Below, piece after piece: positions 24,075 to 32,978 of a stretch of 48,348 bases of DNA; positions within the stretch are counted from its first letter, which is position 1; each line of letters starts with the position of its first letter. The stretch spans positions 1-48,348 of the forward strand of contig CAJXSW010000007.1 of assembly GCA_913060645.1 (NCBI GenBank), in the 5' to 3' direction. The notes below the pieces were generated by a model. It did no database searches. It worked only from the letters and a program-made list of their open reading frames with translations, and had not been told where the DNA came from. The translations under genes were made by a program, and so were the position numbers. Origin of the DNA: an uncultured Dokdonia sp. GTDB lineage: Bacteria > Bacteroidota > Bacteroidia > Flavobacteriales > Flavobacteriaceae.

Positions 24075-24833
24075 ATGAACGTACTCATTATAGAAGACGA
24101 AAAACCATCTGCAAGACGCCTTAACAGAATGCTTGCCGAAGTAGGAGTTACTGTAAATGAAATGCTGCATTCTGTAGAGGAAGCTGTGGCTTGGTTTAAA
24201 ACAAATACACACCCAGATTTGATTTTTCTAGACATCCAACTTTCAGATGGATTGTCTTTTGAGATTTTTGATCAAGTAGAGGTGAAGAGTGCCATTATTT
24301 TTACAACAGCGTTTGATGAATATGCGCTACAAGCTTTTAAACTCAATAGTGTTGATTATTTATTAAAACCAATAGACGACGAAGACCTTGAAAACGCAGT
24401 AAATAAGTACAAAGAGCGCATGCCTAAGGCACAGGATGTGTCACTTAACTTTGAAGACATCCGTAAGCTACTTGGCGCTACGGCTGTAGAGCGTGAGTAT
24501 AAAAAGCGATTTACAACTAAGATAGGGCAGCATATTAAAATGATTCCTATAGATGAGATTGAGTGTTTTTATAGTGAAAACAAAGGAACGTATGCTGGTA
24601 CAATAGATGGACGTAATTATTTGCTGGATACAACGCTAGAACTGCTAGAGAATGATCTAGAGCCTGAGACATTCTTCCGAGTAAGTAGGAAGTTTTATGT
24701 AAACATCAATGCAATAGCAGATATCATTGCGTACACCAACTCAAGACTAAAAATAAAGCTGAACACCTGGAGCGAGCAAGAGATTATTGTGAGCAGGGAG
24801 CGTGTAAAAGACTTTAAAACGTGGATTGCCTAA
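24075..24833 (+). CDS. LytTR-family response regulator
   Basis: 252 residues. Receiver domain with acidic pocket IIEDE (Glu7, Asp8), phosphoacceptor Asp53 in LIFLDIQLSDG, Thr in FTTAFDEYA and Lys in YLLKPID. A LytTR DNA-binding domain follows at ~145-250 (KIGQHIKMIPIDEIECFYSE; FFRVSRKFYVNINAI). It would be phosphorylated by a LytS-type histidine kinase, but none is adjacent here. It is 49 bp downstream of the amidohydrolase. It overlaps the convergent gene at 24830 by 4 bp. Confidence 0.93.
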   Translation: MNVLIIEDEKPSARRLNRMLAEVGVTVNEMLHSVEEAVAWFKTNTHPDLIFLDIQLSDGLSFEIFDQVEVKSAIIFTTAFDEYALQAFKLNSVDYLLKPIDDEDLENAVNKYKERMPKAQDVSLNFEDIRKLLGATAVEREYKKRFTTKIGQHIKMIPIDEIECFYSENKGTYAGTIDGRNYLLDTTLELLENDLEPETFFRVSRKFYVNINAIADIIAYTNSRLKIKLNTWSEQEIIVSRERVKDFKTWIA

Positions 24834-26023
24834 TCCTCAAGATTTTCATTAAAAGCACTAGGTAGCATTGTTGGGATTAATCGCACGAGAATAGGAAGTA
24901 ATAATCCGCCTCCTGGAAGTAAGAATACTGCGAGTGACGGTATGCTTTTGCAAATGTCAAGTAATTGTTTTTTTACCACTTTACGCTCTTCTTTAGATAA
25001 ATCACGTGTAGTAGACTGACCTAGTAAAATCACTAAGTCACGACTCTCTCTTATTTCTCTCACAAGACGTTTGCTATTACGTGAGATTAGGTTTCCGACA
25101 GAAGAAGTCGTCTGACTATAAAAATGCTTTATAGGATTACTGTATTTAAGATATGATATCTCTGTACCGTGTTCCGTCAGGAATGTTTTTACGGCAAGTA
25201 CCGCATCAAGGTAGCCCTTTTCATCAAGTCCCATAATGGTACAGAACTGCATGATAAATTCGCGTTCGTGCTTATCGATTTTCTCGTCATCCCATAGCGA
25301 TAGACTACATAAATCTAGAAGATATTGTTGCTCCAGGGGTTCTGTGATAATCCCGAGATTAATCTCAGAGACCTTCGTATGTGTGTGCTTTATGAGTTCG
25401 TTATAGCGTACAGAGCTTTCAAATAGTTTTATAAGGAGCTTGTTATATTCATCTTTACTCTCCTTTTGTTGCAATGCCAGCCATATAGATTCTGTAAGAA
25501 CAGCCTCTAGGTTTTTTGCATATTCGTAGGGATCACCTTGGGTAATGAGGTAGTGATCAAAACTTAGAATATCTATAAACACTAAAGCATTAGTGATAAG
25601 ATGACTAAAACTCTTCTGCAAGGCAGACTCATTAGTCTGCACCCGTTGGTGGATAATCTTCTCCACCTTAGCAGCTGCAGATTCATTACCCAACGGAATT
25701 TTAATAAAGTACTGTTCTTTTTTATCTAGCTGCCTGTAAAATGAAACGATAGCTTCTAGGCAATCTTCTTGCCTAGCATTTGCAATCGTATCGTAATACG
25801 TAAAAGCAAGTGCGTCAAAGAGATTAATCTTTGTCTTCTCTTGTACCGTCCACTTAAGTTGTGAGGACTCACTATCCAGCAAGGTGTCTAGAGAGTGTCC
25901 ATATATAAAACCCTTGGCTCGTAGCGAATCATAAAATGCACGCTCATCCATAGGGTTCTTAACTAGATAGTCAAGAAGCTTTGGGAAGTGTTTATTTATC
26001 CAGCCAGTGGCAGAAGGATTCAT
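24830..26023 (-). CDS. LETM1-related biofilm-associated protein
   Basis: 397 residues. The opening MNPSATGWINKHFPKLLDYL and the C-terminal LETM1-like segment (GQSTTRDLSKEERKVVKKQL then DICKSIPSLAVFLLPGGGLL and PILVRLIPTMLPSAF) are those of a family found in Flavobacteriaceae and annotated as LETM1-related biofilm-associated. The middle (residues ~220-270) resembles a TerB-like helical domain (LCSLSLWDDEKIDKHEREFI). Possible inner-membrane association through the final hydrophobic stretch. Molecular role unknown; the biofilm label comes from the family name. It is monocistronic. Confidence 0.85.
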   Translation of the reverse strand: MNPSATGWINKHFPKLLDYLVKNPMDERAFYDSLRAKGFIYGHSLDTLLDSESSQLKWTVQEKTKINLFDALAFTYYDTIANARQEDCLEAIVSFYRQLDKKEQYFIKIPLGNESAAAKVEKIIHQRVQTNESALQKSFSHLITNALVFIDILSFDHYLITQGDPYEYAKNLEAVLTESIWLALQQKESKDEYNKLLIKLFESSVRYNELIKHTHTKVSEINLGIITEPLEQQYLLDLCSLSLWDDEKIDKHEREFIMQFCTIMGLDEKGYLDAVLAVKTFLTEHGTEISYLKYSNPIKHFYSQTTSSVGNLISRNSKRLVREIRESRDLVILLGQSTTRDLSKEERKVVKKQLLDICKSIPSLAVFLLPGGGLLLPILVRLIPTMLPSAFNENLED

Positions 26024-26081
26024 AAGTGAGCTAATTTATAATACGATAGTTATTCGAAATTCGCTAATTGCGAGCGTTGTC

Positions 26082-27323
26082 TTAAGCGTTCTTTTGTGCT
26101 GTGATTTCTGTAATTCTTACAATGACCTCAACGGCTTTCATCATACTCTCTACAGGTACATATTCATACCGCCCATGGAAGTTATGACCACCTGCAAAAA
26201 TGTTAGGACACGGTAATCCCATAAACGAGAGCTGTGATCCATCTGTACCACCACGTATAGGTTTGATAAGTGGTTCTATGTCTAGCGATTTCATTGCTTC
26301 CTCTGCAATATCCACAATGTGCATTACAGGCTCTACTTTCTCACGCATATTAAAGTATTGATCTTTGATCTCTACAGACACTACTTCTTTTTCTAGCTGC
26401 GCATTAAGCTCATCTGCTAGTTGGATCATCATTTCCTTACGTGCTTCAAAGTGTCCTTTGTCGTGATCTCTTATAATATATTCTAGCGTTGTATTATCTA
26501 CGCTGCCCGTAATGTCATGTAAGTGAAAGAATCCCTCACGATCAGAAGTGTGTTCTGGAGTTTCTAGTCTTGGTAAGCTATTGATGTAGTCTGTAGCGAT
26601 GTACATACTATTTACCATTTTGCCTTTTGCATAGCCTGGGTGTACAATTTTACCTTCTATGGTAACGACCGCCCCAGCAGCATTAAAGTTTTCATATTCT
26701 AGTTCGCCTATCTGGCTACCATCCATAGTATACGCCCATTCGGCACCAAATTTTGCTACATCAAATTTATGTGCACCACGACCTATTTCCTCATCAGGAG
26801 TAAAGCCTACGCGTATTTTACCGTGTTTTACTTGAGGATTTTCAAGCAAGTATTTCATCGCTTCCATAATCTCAGTAATACCTGCTTTATCATCTGCACC
26901 TAGTAGGGTGGTGCCATCTGTTGTGATGATGGTTTGCCCTTTATATTGCTTTAAATCATCAAAGTATTCTGGAGACAACACAATATTCTGTTCTTTATTA
27001 AGAACAAGATCGCCACCGTCATAATTCTCCCAAATCTGTGGTTTTACATCCTTCCCTGTAAAATCTGGAGTTGTATCAAAGTGCGATACAAAACCAATAA
27101 CTGGTACCTCATGATCTACATTGCTAGGGAGTGTTGCCATCACGTACGCATGCTCATCTATCGTTACCTCACTCATTCCCATTGCTTCCAGTTCATCCTT
27201 GAGCTGTCTTGCAAGATCCCACTGGCACTCAGTACTTGGCGTGGTGTCGCTGTTAGGGTCACTTTCGGTATAGGTAGTTACGTAGCTTATAAATCTTTTA
27301 AGAAGTGCGTCTTTATCAATCAT
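26082..27323 (-). CDS. pepT: Peptidase T (tripeptide aminopeptidase)
   Basis: 413 residues, family M20B. Metal site motifs: VIGFVSHFDTTPDF (His and catalytic Asp), TTLLGADDKAGITEIMEAMK (bridging Asp), FTPDEEIGRGAHKFD (catalytic and ligand Glu), and IRGGTDGSQLSFMG. It removes the N-terminal residue from tripeptides in the cytosol using two zinc ions. Length is normal for the family. Divergent from pyrD, with a full palindrome in the gap. Confidence 0.96.
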   Translation of the reverse strand: MIDKDALLKRFISYVTTYTESDPNSDTTPSTECQWDLARQLKDELEAMGMSEVTIDEHAYVMATLPSNVDHEVPVIGFVSHFDTTPDFTGKDVKPQIWENYDGGDLVLNKEQNIVLSPEYFDDLKQYKGQTIITTDGTTLLGADDKAGITEIMEAMKYLLENPQVKHGKIRVGFTPDEEIGRGAHKFDVAKFGAEWAYTMDGSQIGELEYENFNAAGAVVTIEGKIVHPGYAKGKMVNSMYIATDYINSLPRLETPEHTSDREGFFHLHDITGSVDNTTLEYIIRDHDKGHFEARKEMMIQLADELNAQLEKEVVSVEIKDQYFNMREKVEPVMHIVDIAEEAMKSLDIEPLIKPIRGGTDGSQLSFMGLPCPNIFAGGHNFHGRYEYVPVESMMKAVEVIVRITEITAQKNA

Positions 27324-27341
27324 AATGGGTGGTTGTGAGTA

Positions 27342-27357
27342 CGCTTTCGCGAAAGCG
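27342..27357. repeat. Dispersed palindrome CGCTTTCGCGAAAGCG
   Basis: Perfect 16-bp copy in the pepT-pyrD divergent gap, 19 bp before the pepT start and upstream of the pyrD promoter. Confidence 0.88.
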
Positions 27358-27403
27358 TAAAAATCATCATTCAGTTCTGCTTCAAAAATACCTCTTTTTG
27401 GAC

Positions 27404-27411
27404 TATTTTTG
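27404..27411 (+). promoter_or_regulatory. pyrD promoter, -7 element TATTTTTG
   Basis: Matches the Bacteroidota -7 consensus TAnnTTTG, 20 bp before the pyrD ATG, implying a very short leader. No clear TTTG -33 element is seen at the expected distance. Confidence 0.55.
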
Positions 27412-27430
27412 CACCACAGAAACGACCGAA

Positions 27431-28465
27431 ATGTACAAACTCCTCATACGCCCAATTCTCTTTTCCTTTGATCCAGAAAAAGTGCATTATTTTACTTTTA
27501 GATGGATAAAGCGATTACATAAATTAGGACTCTCAGGACTTCTTAATCGTATGGGTAAGGTGGAAGACAAGCGACTAGAGCGCAAAGTGCTGGGACTTAC
27601 TTTTAAAAACCCCGTAGGACTAGCAGCAGGTTTTGATAAGGATGCAAAGCTTTTTAATGAACTAGGAGACTTAGGATTTGGTTTTATTGAGATAGGTACC
27701 GTTACTCCAAAGGCACAAGCAGGAAACCCAAAGCAGCGTCTGTTTCGATTAAAAGAAGATCAAGGGCTCATAAACAGAATGGGCTTCAATAATGGAGGAG
27801 TAGCCGAGGCTGTAACTCGATTAAAATCTCGCAAAAACAACAACATTATCATAGGTGGAAACATCGGTAAAAACACCGATACCAAGCCAGAAGATTATAC
27901 AGCAGACTATCTGACATGTTTTCACGAGCTACATCCTGTAGTAGATTATTTTGTGCTCAATGTAAGTTGCCCTAATGTAGCTAGTCATGCAAAATTGAAT
28001 GATAAAGATTATCTAGAAGAACTTATAGGAGCCGTACAGCAAGCAAATAAGAAGTATGCAGTACAGCGACCAATTGTTCTTAAAATAGCTCCAGATCTTA
28101 ATGACCAGCAACTAGATGAAATCGTAGCGCTTGTGAAAGAAACAGGGCTAGATGGTGTGATTGCAAGTAATACCTCTGTAAATAGAGAAGGTTTGATAAC
28201 CACGGACGCTCGCCTTGCAGAAATAGGTAATGGCGGACTAAGCGGTAAGCCAGTAACCGATCGTTCTACACGTGTGATTAAGTACCTATCAGAGAAGAGT
28301 AATAATTCATTCCCAATTATAGGTGTAGGAGGAATTCACTCTGCACAAGACGCTCTGGATAAATTTGAAGCAGGAGCATCCCTCGTACAACTATATACAG
28401 GGTTCGTATATGAAGGTCCAGGGTTAATTAAAGAGATAAATAACACCATCTTAGCGAAAGGATAG
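27431..28465 (+). CDS. pyrD: Dihydroorotate dehydrogenase (class 2 architecture)
   Basis: 344 residues from the ATG at 27431 ([20 protein letters not shown]). The N-terminal membrane-binding helices and the FMN-barrel motifs [20 protein letters not shown] and [11 protein letters not shown] are those of quinone-linked class 2 enzymes, which oxidise dihydroorotate to orotate in pyrimidine synthesis. Unusually for that class, the catalytic-base position reads NVSCPNV with Cys180, the residue typical of class 1, where E. coli and human class 2 enzymes have SSPN. Genes for two other pyrimidine functions, pyrR and pyrB, lie 3 kb downstream in a separate operon. Confidence 0.95.
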   Translation: MYKLLIRPILFSFDPEKVHYFTFRWIKRLHKLGLSGLLNRMGKVEDKRLERKVLGLTFKNPVGLAAGFDKDAKLFNELGDLGFGFIEIGTVTPKAQAGNPKQRLFRLKEDQGLINRMGFNNGGVAEAVTRLKSRKNNNIIIGGNIGKNTDTKPEDYTADYLTCFHELHPVVDYFVLNVSCPNVASHAKLNDKDYLEELIGAVQQANKKYAVQRPIVLKIAPDLNDQQLDEIVALVKETGLDGVIASNTSVNREGLITTDARLAEIGNGGLSGKPVTDRSTRVIKYLSEKSNNSFPIIGVGGIHSAQDALDKFEAGASLVQLYTGFVYEGPGLIKEINNTILAKG

Positions 28466-28509
28466 TACGTTACTGCCGTCTAGTAACTACACGCTAATCA
28501 ATTCATACC

Positions 28510-28671
28510 ATGAGAAATTCTCATAAACTTATTTTTGCTTCCATTGCCGTCATGCTTTTTGCCATGAAACCTGATATCGCAACCTTTATCCCGCAATGGG
28601 CAAAGCTCGCTGCAGCAGGTCTTTTATTGTTGCTAGGCTTTTACTCGATGTGGAAGGAACGACAGTGGTAG
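28510..28671 (+). CDS. Small hydrophobic protein, 53 aa
   Basis: MRNSHKLIFASIAVMLFAMK then AKLAAAGLLLLLGFYSMWKE and RQW. It has two short hydrophobic stretches, the second a clear membrane segment. It lies 44 bp after pyrD on the same strand and may share its transcript. No family recognised; the ATG start and membrane pattern make it more credible than a chance frame. Confidence 0.6.
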   Translation: MRNSHKLIFASIAVMLFAMKPDIATFIPQWAKLAAAGLLLLLGFYSMWKERQW

Positions 28672-28727
28672 TGTTGTAGGCATCATGTTTTTTCTTATTT
28701 TGCGAGGACTAACTAACTAGTATTCCT

Positions 28728-29345
28728 TTGATAGAATCTCTCATTGCTTTTCTTGCAGCAACAGCATTGCTTGCGTTTTCGCCAGGGCCAGATAACATCT
28801 ATGTACTCACGCAAAGTGTTGCAAATGGAAGTAAATCTGGACTAGCAACCACCGCAGGATTGATTTCTGGATGTATTGTACATACTACACTCGTTGCACT
28901 AGGTCTTTCGGCAGTGATTGCGACTTCCCCTTTTCTGTTTTTTGCAATTAAAACGGTAGGAGCAATCTACTTACTTTATCTAGCCTTTAAAGTCTACCGC
29001 AGCGATGCATCGATAAATCTCTCAGATGGCGCTCCAAAAAAATCTTATACAGCCCTTTTTAAACAAGGCGTGATTATGAATATCCTTAACCCTAAGGTGA
29101 CCATATTCTTCTTAGCATTTTTCCCAGGATTCCTCTGGGATCCAGAAGGAAATACGGTGTATCAGTTTTATGTCTTAGGATTGCTGTTTATGCTAGAATC
29201 CTTTGTCATTTTTGGGAGTATCGCACTCGTAGCGGGTAAAATCTCTCATGTACTTCGCACTAATAAGAATGCAGGAGTTGTTTTAAAGTGGCTCCAGATT
29301 ATCGTTTTTATAGGGATTGCTGTTTACATTTTTATAGACGGCTAG
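28728..29345 (+). CDS. LysE/RhtB family exporter
   Basis: 205 residues, six hydrophobic segments. It opens IESLIAFLAATALLAFSPGP with the conserved SPGPDN motif of LysE-type translocators, and later has GVIMNILNPKVTIFFLAFFP, the usual NPK motif. The family exports amino acids or related small molecules across the inner membrane; substrate unknown. The start is a TTG at 28728, as no ATG is in frame before the SPGP motif. It overlaps the convergent GH13 gene by 4 bp. Confidence 0.9.
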   Translation: MIESLIAFLAATALLAFSPGPDNIYVLTQSVANGSKSGLATTAGLISGCIVHTTLVALGLSAVIATSPFLFFAIKTVGAIYLLYLAFKVYRSDASINLSDGAPKKSYTALFKQGVIMNILNPKVTIFFLAFFPGFLWDPEGNTVYQFYVLGLLFMLESFVIFGSIALVAGKISHVLRTNKNAGVVLKWLQIIVFIGIAVYIFIDG

Positions 29346-31039
29346 TTTTCCAAACGATATACAATAGCTTGCCATGGGCGAAGGGTAAACTCCTTAAAGG
29401 TTCTATCATCTATAATTTTATCATTAGAAATCACTTTGATCTTTCTGTTATAGCTTACAGTAAGTGGCAGTGAGAAGTGTGCTGTGTCTTCAGAGAAGTT
29501 TAAGAGCACTAAAAAGCGATCACTCTCCAGCGTTCGTGTGTAGCAATATACTTGCTCATCTTCTGGCTTGATACACTCATAAGCGCCATATACAAGTGCT
29601 GGGTATTTCTTACGTAAGGCAGTCATCTGTTTGAAGTAAGAAAGTATAGAGTCTTTTTTATTATGTTGGTCTTTTACACTCACACCTGTCTTGTAATCAC
29701 TATTTACATTTATCCACGGGGTGCCGCTTGTAAATCCAGCGTTTTCTGTATTGTCCCACTGCATGGGAGTGCGTGCATTTTCTCTAGCAGCATGTTGCTC
29801 ACTGTCCATAAAATCGTCAAGATCTCCACCTCTGTTTTTTACGGTCTCATATCTGTTAATGGTATTAATATCGCGATAATCTTCTATGTCTGTAAAGCGT
29901 ACGTTAGTCATCCCAATTTCATCACCTTGATAAAAATAAGGAGTACCGCGCATGGTCAATAGAAATGTTTGAAGTAGGGTAGCGCTGTTTCTCCAGTGTT
30001 CTGGAGTGTCATTTCCCCAGCGACTTACAGCTCTTGGAAAGTCGTGATTTGCTAGAAACAACGATCCCCAGCCAGCTTTTGCAAAAGCAGTATCCCAGTC
30101 AGTAAATACTTTTTTAAATTCTGATAGTGAATAGCCGCCCTCACGCATTCTAAAAACCTCTCCAGGAGCACGGTCTAAACTCATGAGGTCAAAGTGAAAG
30201 AACATATCCATTTCCTTACGTTCTTCATGAACAAAGTCCAACGCATCATCAATACTTATCCCTGGGCCTTCACCTACAGTAAACGCATCGTATTTTGAGA
30301 TTACTTCATTATTAAGTTCGTTGAGGTATTCATGCACTTTTGGGCCATTTGCATAATACGCAATGTATTCATGAGGTTCTTTTGCATCTATCGCTGGGTA
30401 GTTGATGTCTTTACTTATAAAAGGAATTACATCCATACGGAAACCATCAACACCTTTTTTAAACCAGAAGTGCATCATATCATATATTTCGGCTCTCACT
30501 TTTGGGTTTTCCCATTTGAGGTCGGGCTGTTTTACGGCAAAGTAGTGTAAGTAATATGCATCCGTTTGTTTATCGTATTGCCATGCATTTTCTTCTACAT
30601 CAAAGTAACTCCATCTCTTTGGAGGTGTACCTTTTTCGGCTGGCCACCAGTGGAAGTAGTCTCGGTAAGGATTATCACGAGAAGTCCTACTTTCTTTAAA
30701 CCATTCATGCTCGTCACTACAGTGATTTACCACAAGATCCATCACTAGTCGTAGTCCTCTAGCTTTCATTCCCGAGAGTAACTCGTCAAAATCATCCATA
30801 GTGCCAAACTCTGCCATAATCTTTCGGTAATCACGTATGTCATAACCATTATCATCATTAGGCGAATCATAAATAGGGTTGAGCCAGATAATGTCTACCC
30901 CTAGACTAGCTATGTAGTCTAGTTTTTCTATGATTCCGCGCAAGTCACCTATGCCATTACCTGTGGTATCACGATAGGATCGAGGGTAGATTTGGTATAC
31001 AATTCCTTCTTTCCACCAAGTTTGCGTTTGCGTCATCAT
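29342..31039 (-). CDS. GH13 alpha-glucosidase / oligo-1,6-glucosidase
   Basis: 565 residues. GH13 conserved regions in order: DLVVNHCSDEHEWF (region I), GVDGFRMDVIPFI (region II with nucleophile Asp), AFTVGEGPGI (region III acid/base Glu) and FLANHDFPRAVSRWG (region IV). The opening WWKEGIVYQIYPRSYRDTTG is that of MalL-like exo-glucosidases, which split alpha-1,4 or alpha-1,6 bonds of short glucans. There is no signal peptide, so it is cytosolic. ATG codons at 31039 and 31036 are both possible starts. Divergent from pyrR with a full palindrome between them. Confidence 0.93.
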   Translation of the reverse strand: MMTQTQTWWKEGIVYQIYPRSYRDTTGNGIGDLRGIIEKLDYIASLGVDIIWLNPIYDSPNDDNGYDIRDYRKIMAEFGTMDDFDELLSGMKARGLRLVMDLVVNHCSDEHEWFKESRTSRDNPYRDYFHWWPAEKGTPPKRWSYFDVEENAWQYDKQTDAYYLHYFAVKQPDLKWENPKVRAEIYDMMHFWFKKGVDGFRMDVIPFISKDINYPAIDAKEPHEYIAYYANGPKVHEYLNELNNEVISKYDAFTVGEGPGISIDDALDFVHEERKEMDMFFHFDLMSLDRAPGEVFRMREGGYSLSEFKKVFTDWDTAFAKAGWGSLFLANHDFPRAVSRWGNDTPEHWRNSATLLQTFLLTMRGTPYFYQGDEIGMTNVRFTDIEDYRDINTINRYETVKNRGGDLDDFMDSEQHAARENARTPMQWDNTENAGFTSGTPWINVNSDYKTGVSVKDQHNKKDSILSYFKQMTALRKKYPALVYGAYECIKPEDEQVYCYTRTLESDRFLVLLNFSEDTAHFSLPLTVSYNRKIKVISNDKIIDDRTFKEFTLRPWQAIVYRLEN

Positions 31040-31076
31040 TTGTAATTTTATAGTATTACGAAGTTAGCGATAGATA

Positions 31077-31092
31077 CGCTTTCGCGAAAGCG
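31077..31092. repeat. Dispersed palindrome CGCTTTCGCGAAAGCG
   Basis: Perfect 16-bp copy, 38 bp before the GH13 start and ~34 bp before the pyrR -7 element. Confidence 0.9.
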
Positions 31093-31125
31093 TAACAAAC
31101 ACTACCATCAATCCACAGAATTATG

Positions 31126-31133
31126 TAACTTTG
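31126..31133 (+). promoter_or_regulatory. pyrR operon promoter, -7 element TAACTTTG
   Basis: Exact match to TAnnTTTG, 27 bp upstream of the ATG at 31161. It overlaps a TTG at 31131 that would otherwise extend pyrR, which argues for the ATG start. No attenuator is visible in the short leader. Confidence 0.65.
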
Positions 31134-31160
31134 ACCCCCGAACAGATTTCGGAAAATTCT

Positions 31161-31700
31161 ATGAGCCAAAAAGTACTTCTTACTGCGACAGAGATTAACA
31201 TCATTCTCAATCGTCTGGCTTGTCAACTCATTGAAAATCATACTGATTTTAAAAATACCGTTCTTATTGGGATACAGCCTCGCGGCGTTTATCTAGCAGA
31301 ACGTATTAAGAAGTTGCTCACCACAGACTATGGCATTGAGGCTATCAAGTTAGGTTATCTAGATATCACGTTTTATCGTGATGATTTTCGCCGTAGCGAG
31401 AAAACGCTAGAAGCAAATAAGACTAAAATAGACTTTGTTGTAGAGGATAAGAAAGTGGTCTTTATAGACGATGTCTTGTATACAGGGCGTAGTATAAACG
31501 CTGCTCTCACTGCGGTACAAAGTTTTGGGAGACCAGAAGAAGTAGAGTTATTATGTCTTATAGACAGACGTTTCTCTCGTCATTTACCTATTCAACCAGA
31601 TTATAAAGGGCGTCAGGTAGATGCTATAAATGATGAACAAGTGAAGGTGTGCTGGGAAGAAAATGATGGAGAAGACACCGTATATCTAGTAAAAAGCTAA
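31161..31700 (+). CDS. pyrR: Bifunctional pyr regulator / uracil phosphoribosyltransferase
   Basis: 179 residues from the ATG at 31161. The PRPP loop is seen as VVFIDDVLYTGRSINAALTA, the family's LIDRRFSRHLPIQPDYKGR follows, and the N-terminal NTVLIGIQPRGVYLAERI is typical of PyrR. In Firmicutes PyrR binds pyr mRNA in response to UMP; here no anti-terminator structure is visible in the ~20-base leader, so control may be different or only the enzyme activity kept. First gene of pyrR-pyrB-STAS-rnz-unknown, with the pyrB ATG 5 bp after its stop. Confidence 0.94.
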   Translation: MSQKVLLTATEINIILNRLACQLIENHTDFKNTVLIGIQPRGVYLAERIKKLLTTDYGIEAIKLGYLDITFYRDDFRRSEKTLEANKTKIDFVVEDKKVVFIDDVLYTGRSINAALTAVQSFGRPEEVELLCLIDRRFSRHLPIQPDYKGRQVDAINDEQVKVCWEENDGEDTVYLVKS

Positions 31701-31705
31701 CTATT

Positions 31706-32635
31706 ATGAGCGAGTTGAGTGTCAATCATCTGCTAGGAATCAAGTATATCAATGAGGCAGATATTGAACTTATTTTTAAAACGGCAGATCATTTTAAGGA
31801 AGTGATCAATCGCCCTATTAAAAAGGTGCCATCACTACGTGATATTACTATTGCAAATCTCTTTTTTGAAAATAGTACACGTACAAAATTGTCTTTTGAA
31901 CTTGCAGAAAAACGTCTAAGTGCAGATGTAATTAACTTTTCGGCTGCAGCATCGTCTGTAAAGAAAGGAGAAACGCTCATTGATACCGTAAATAATATTC
32001 TATCCATGAAGGTAGATATGGTAGTTATGCGACATCCTAATCCTGGAGCTGGCGTATTTCTATCAAAACATATCAAGGCAAGTATTGTAAATGCTGGAGA
32101 TGGTGCTCATGAGCACCCTACACAAGCATTACTAGATAGTTATTCTATAAGAGAACGTCTAGGTGATGTAGCGGGAAAAAATGTGGTGATTGTAGGAGAT
32201 ATTTTACACAGCCGTGTTGCGCTATCAAATATATATGCGCTTAAGTTACAAGGAGCAAACGTAAAAGTATGTGGTCCAAAAACGCTATTGCCTAAATACA
32301 TAGAATCACTAGGAGTAGAAGTAGAGCTAGATTTACGCAAAGCGCTTGAATGGTGCGACGTAGCAAATATGCTTCGCGTGCAAAATGAGCGAATGGATAT
32401 TAGTTACTTTCCAAGCACAAGAGAATACACACAGCAATACGGAGTAAATAAGAAGTTACTAGATTCTCTAGATAAACAAATTGTAATCATGCACCCAGGA
32501 CCTATAAATCGCGGTGTAGAGATTACGAGTGACGTAGCAGATTCAGAACATGCAATTATCTTAGATCAAGTACAGAACGGAGTTGCAGTGAGAATGGCAG
32601 TAATGTATCTTCTAGCTTCAAAAATCAAACAATAA
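31706..32635 (+). CDS. pyrB: Aspartate carbamoyltransferase catalytic subunit
   Basis: 309 residues. Carbamoyl-phosphate binding STRTKLSFE, the catalytic-loop SAAASSVKKGETLIDTVNNI, GDGAHEHPTQALLDSY (HPTQ) and IMHPGPINRGVEI are all intact. It makes N-carbamoylaspartate from carbamoyl phosphate and aspartate, the first committed step of pyrimidine synthesis. No pyrI regulatory subunit follows. The last base overlaps the start of the next gene (TAATG), indicating translational coupling. Confidence 0.97.
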   Translation: MSELSVNHLLGIKYINEADIELIFKTADHFKEVINRPIKKVPSLRDITIANLFFENSTRTKLSFELAEKRLSADVINFSAAASSVKKGETLIDTVNNILSMKVDMVVMRHPNPGAGVFLSKHIKASIVNAGDGAHEHPTQALLDSYSIRERLGDVAGKNVVIVGDILHSRVALSNIYALKLQGANVKVCGPKTLLPKYIESLGVEVELDLRKALEWCDVANMLRVQNERMDISYFPSTREYTQQYGVNKKLLDSLDKQIVIMHPGPINRGVEITSDVADSEHAIILDQVQNGVAVRMAVMYLLASKIKQ

Positions 32636-32970
32636 TGACGGTTACAGAAAAACCTACCTATACCATACTTACAGACGACCGCACAGATGTGCGCGATTTT
32701 GCATTACACTTAGAGAATATAGTTCCAGATCACTATGATCAAAAGAATCTAGTGATAGATCTTCTCAAATATGACGAGCTCACACTTGAAGATCTTGTAC
32801 AATTTTTAAAGCTTTCAAACTACCAGCGCGCAGATAAGAAATCATTTGTCTTTGTTAATACAGGGATTAACTATGATGTTGTACCAGATGAGATGATTGT
32901 TGTTCCTACGATTGAGGAAGCTGGAGACGTAATTGAACTGGAAGAAATAGAGCGCGATCTCGGATTTTAA
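32635..32970 (+). CDS. STAS-like small protein between pyrB and rnz
   Basis: 111 residues. Alternating strands and helices (NLVIDLLKYDELTLEDLVQF, then SFVFVNTGINYDVVPDEMIV and acidic end EELEEIERDLGF) resemble a small STAS-like or anti-sigma-antagonist fold; some annotators label it RNase Z-associated. No catalytic residues are recognised. It overlaps pyrB by one base and is 8 bp before rnz, and this placement recurs in Flavobacteriaceae as far as I recall, suggesting a role linked to RNase Z. Confidence 0.75.
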   Translation: MTVTEKPTYTILTDDRTDVRDFALHLENIVPDHYDQKNLVIDLLKYDELTLEDLVQFLKLSNYQRADKKSFVFVNTGINYDVVPDEMIVVPTIEEAGDVIELEEIERDLGF

Positions 32971-32978
32971 AATATTTT

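Noticed and set aside
31131-31160. TTG start extending PyrR by ten residues
   Set aside because: It overlaps the TAACTTTG promoter element and the extension is not PyrR-like.
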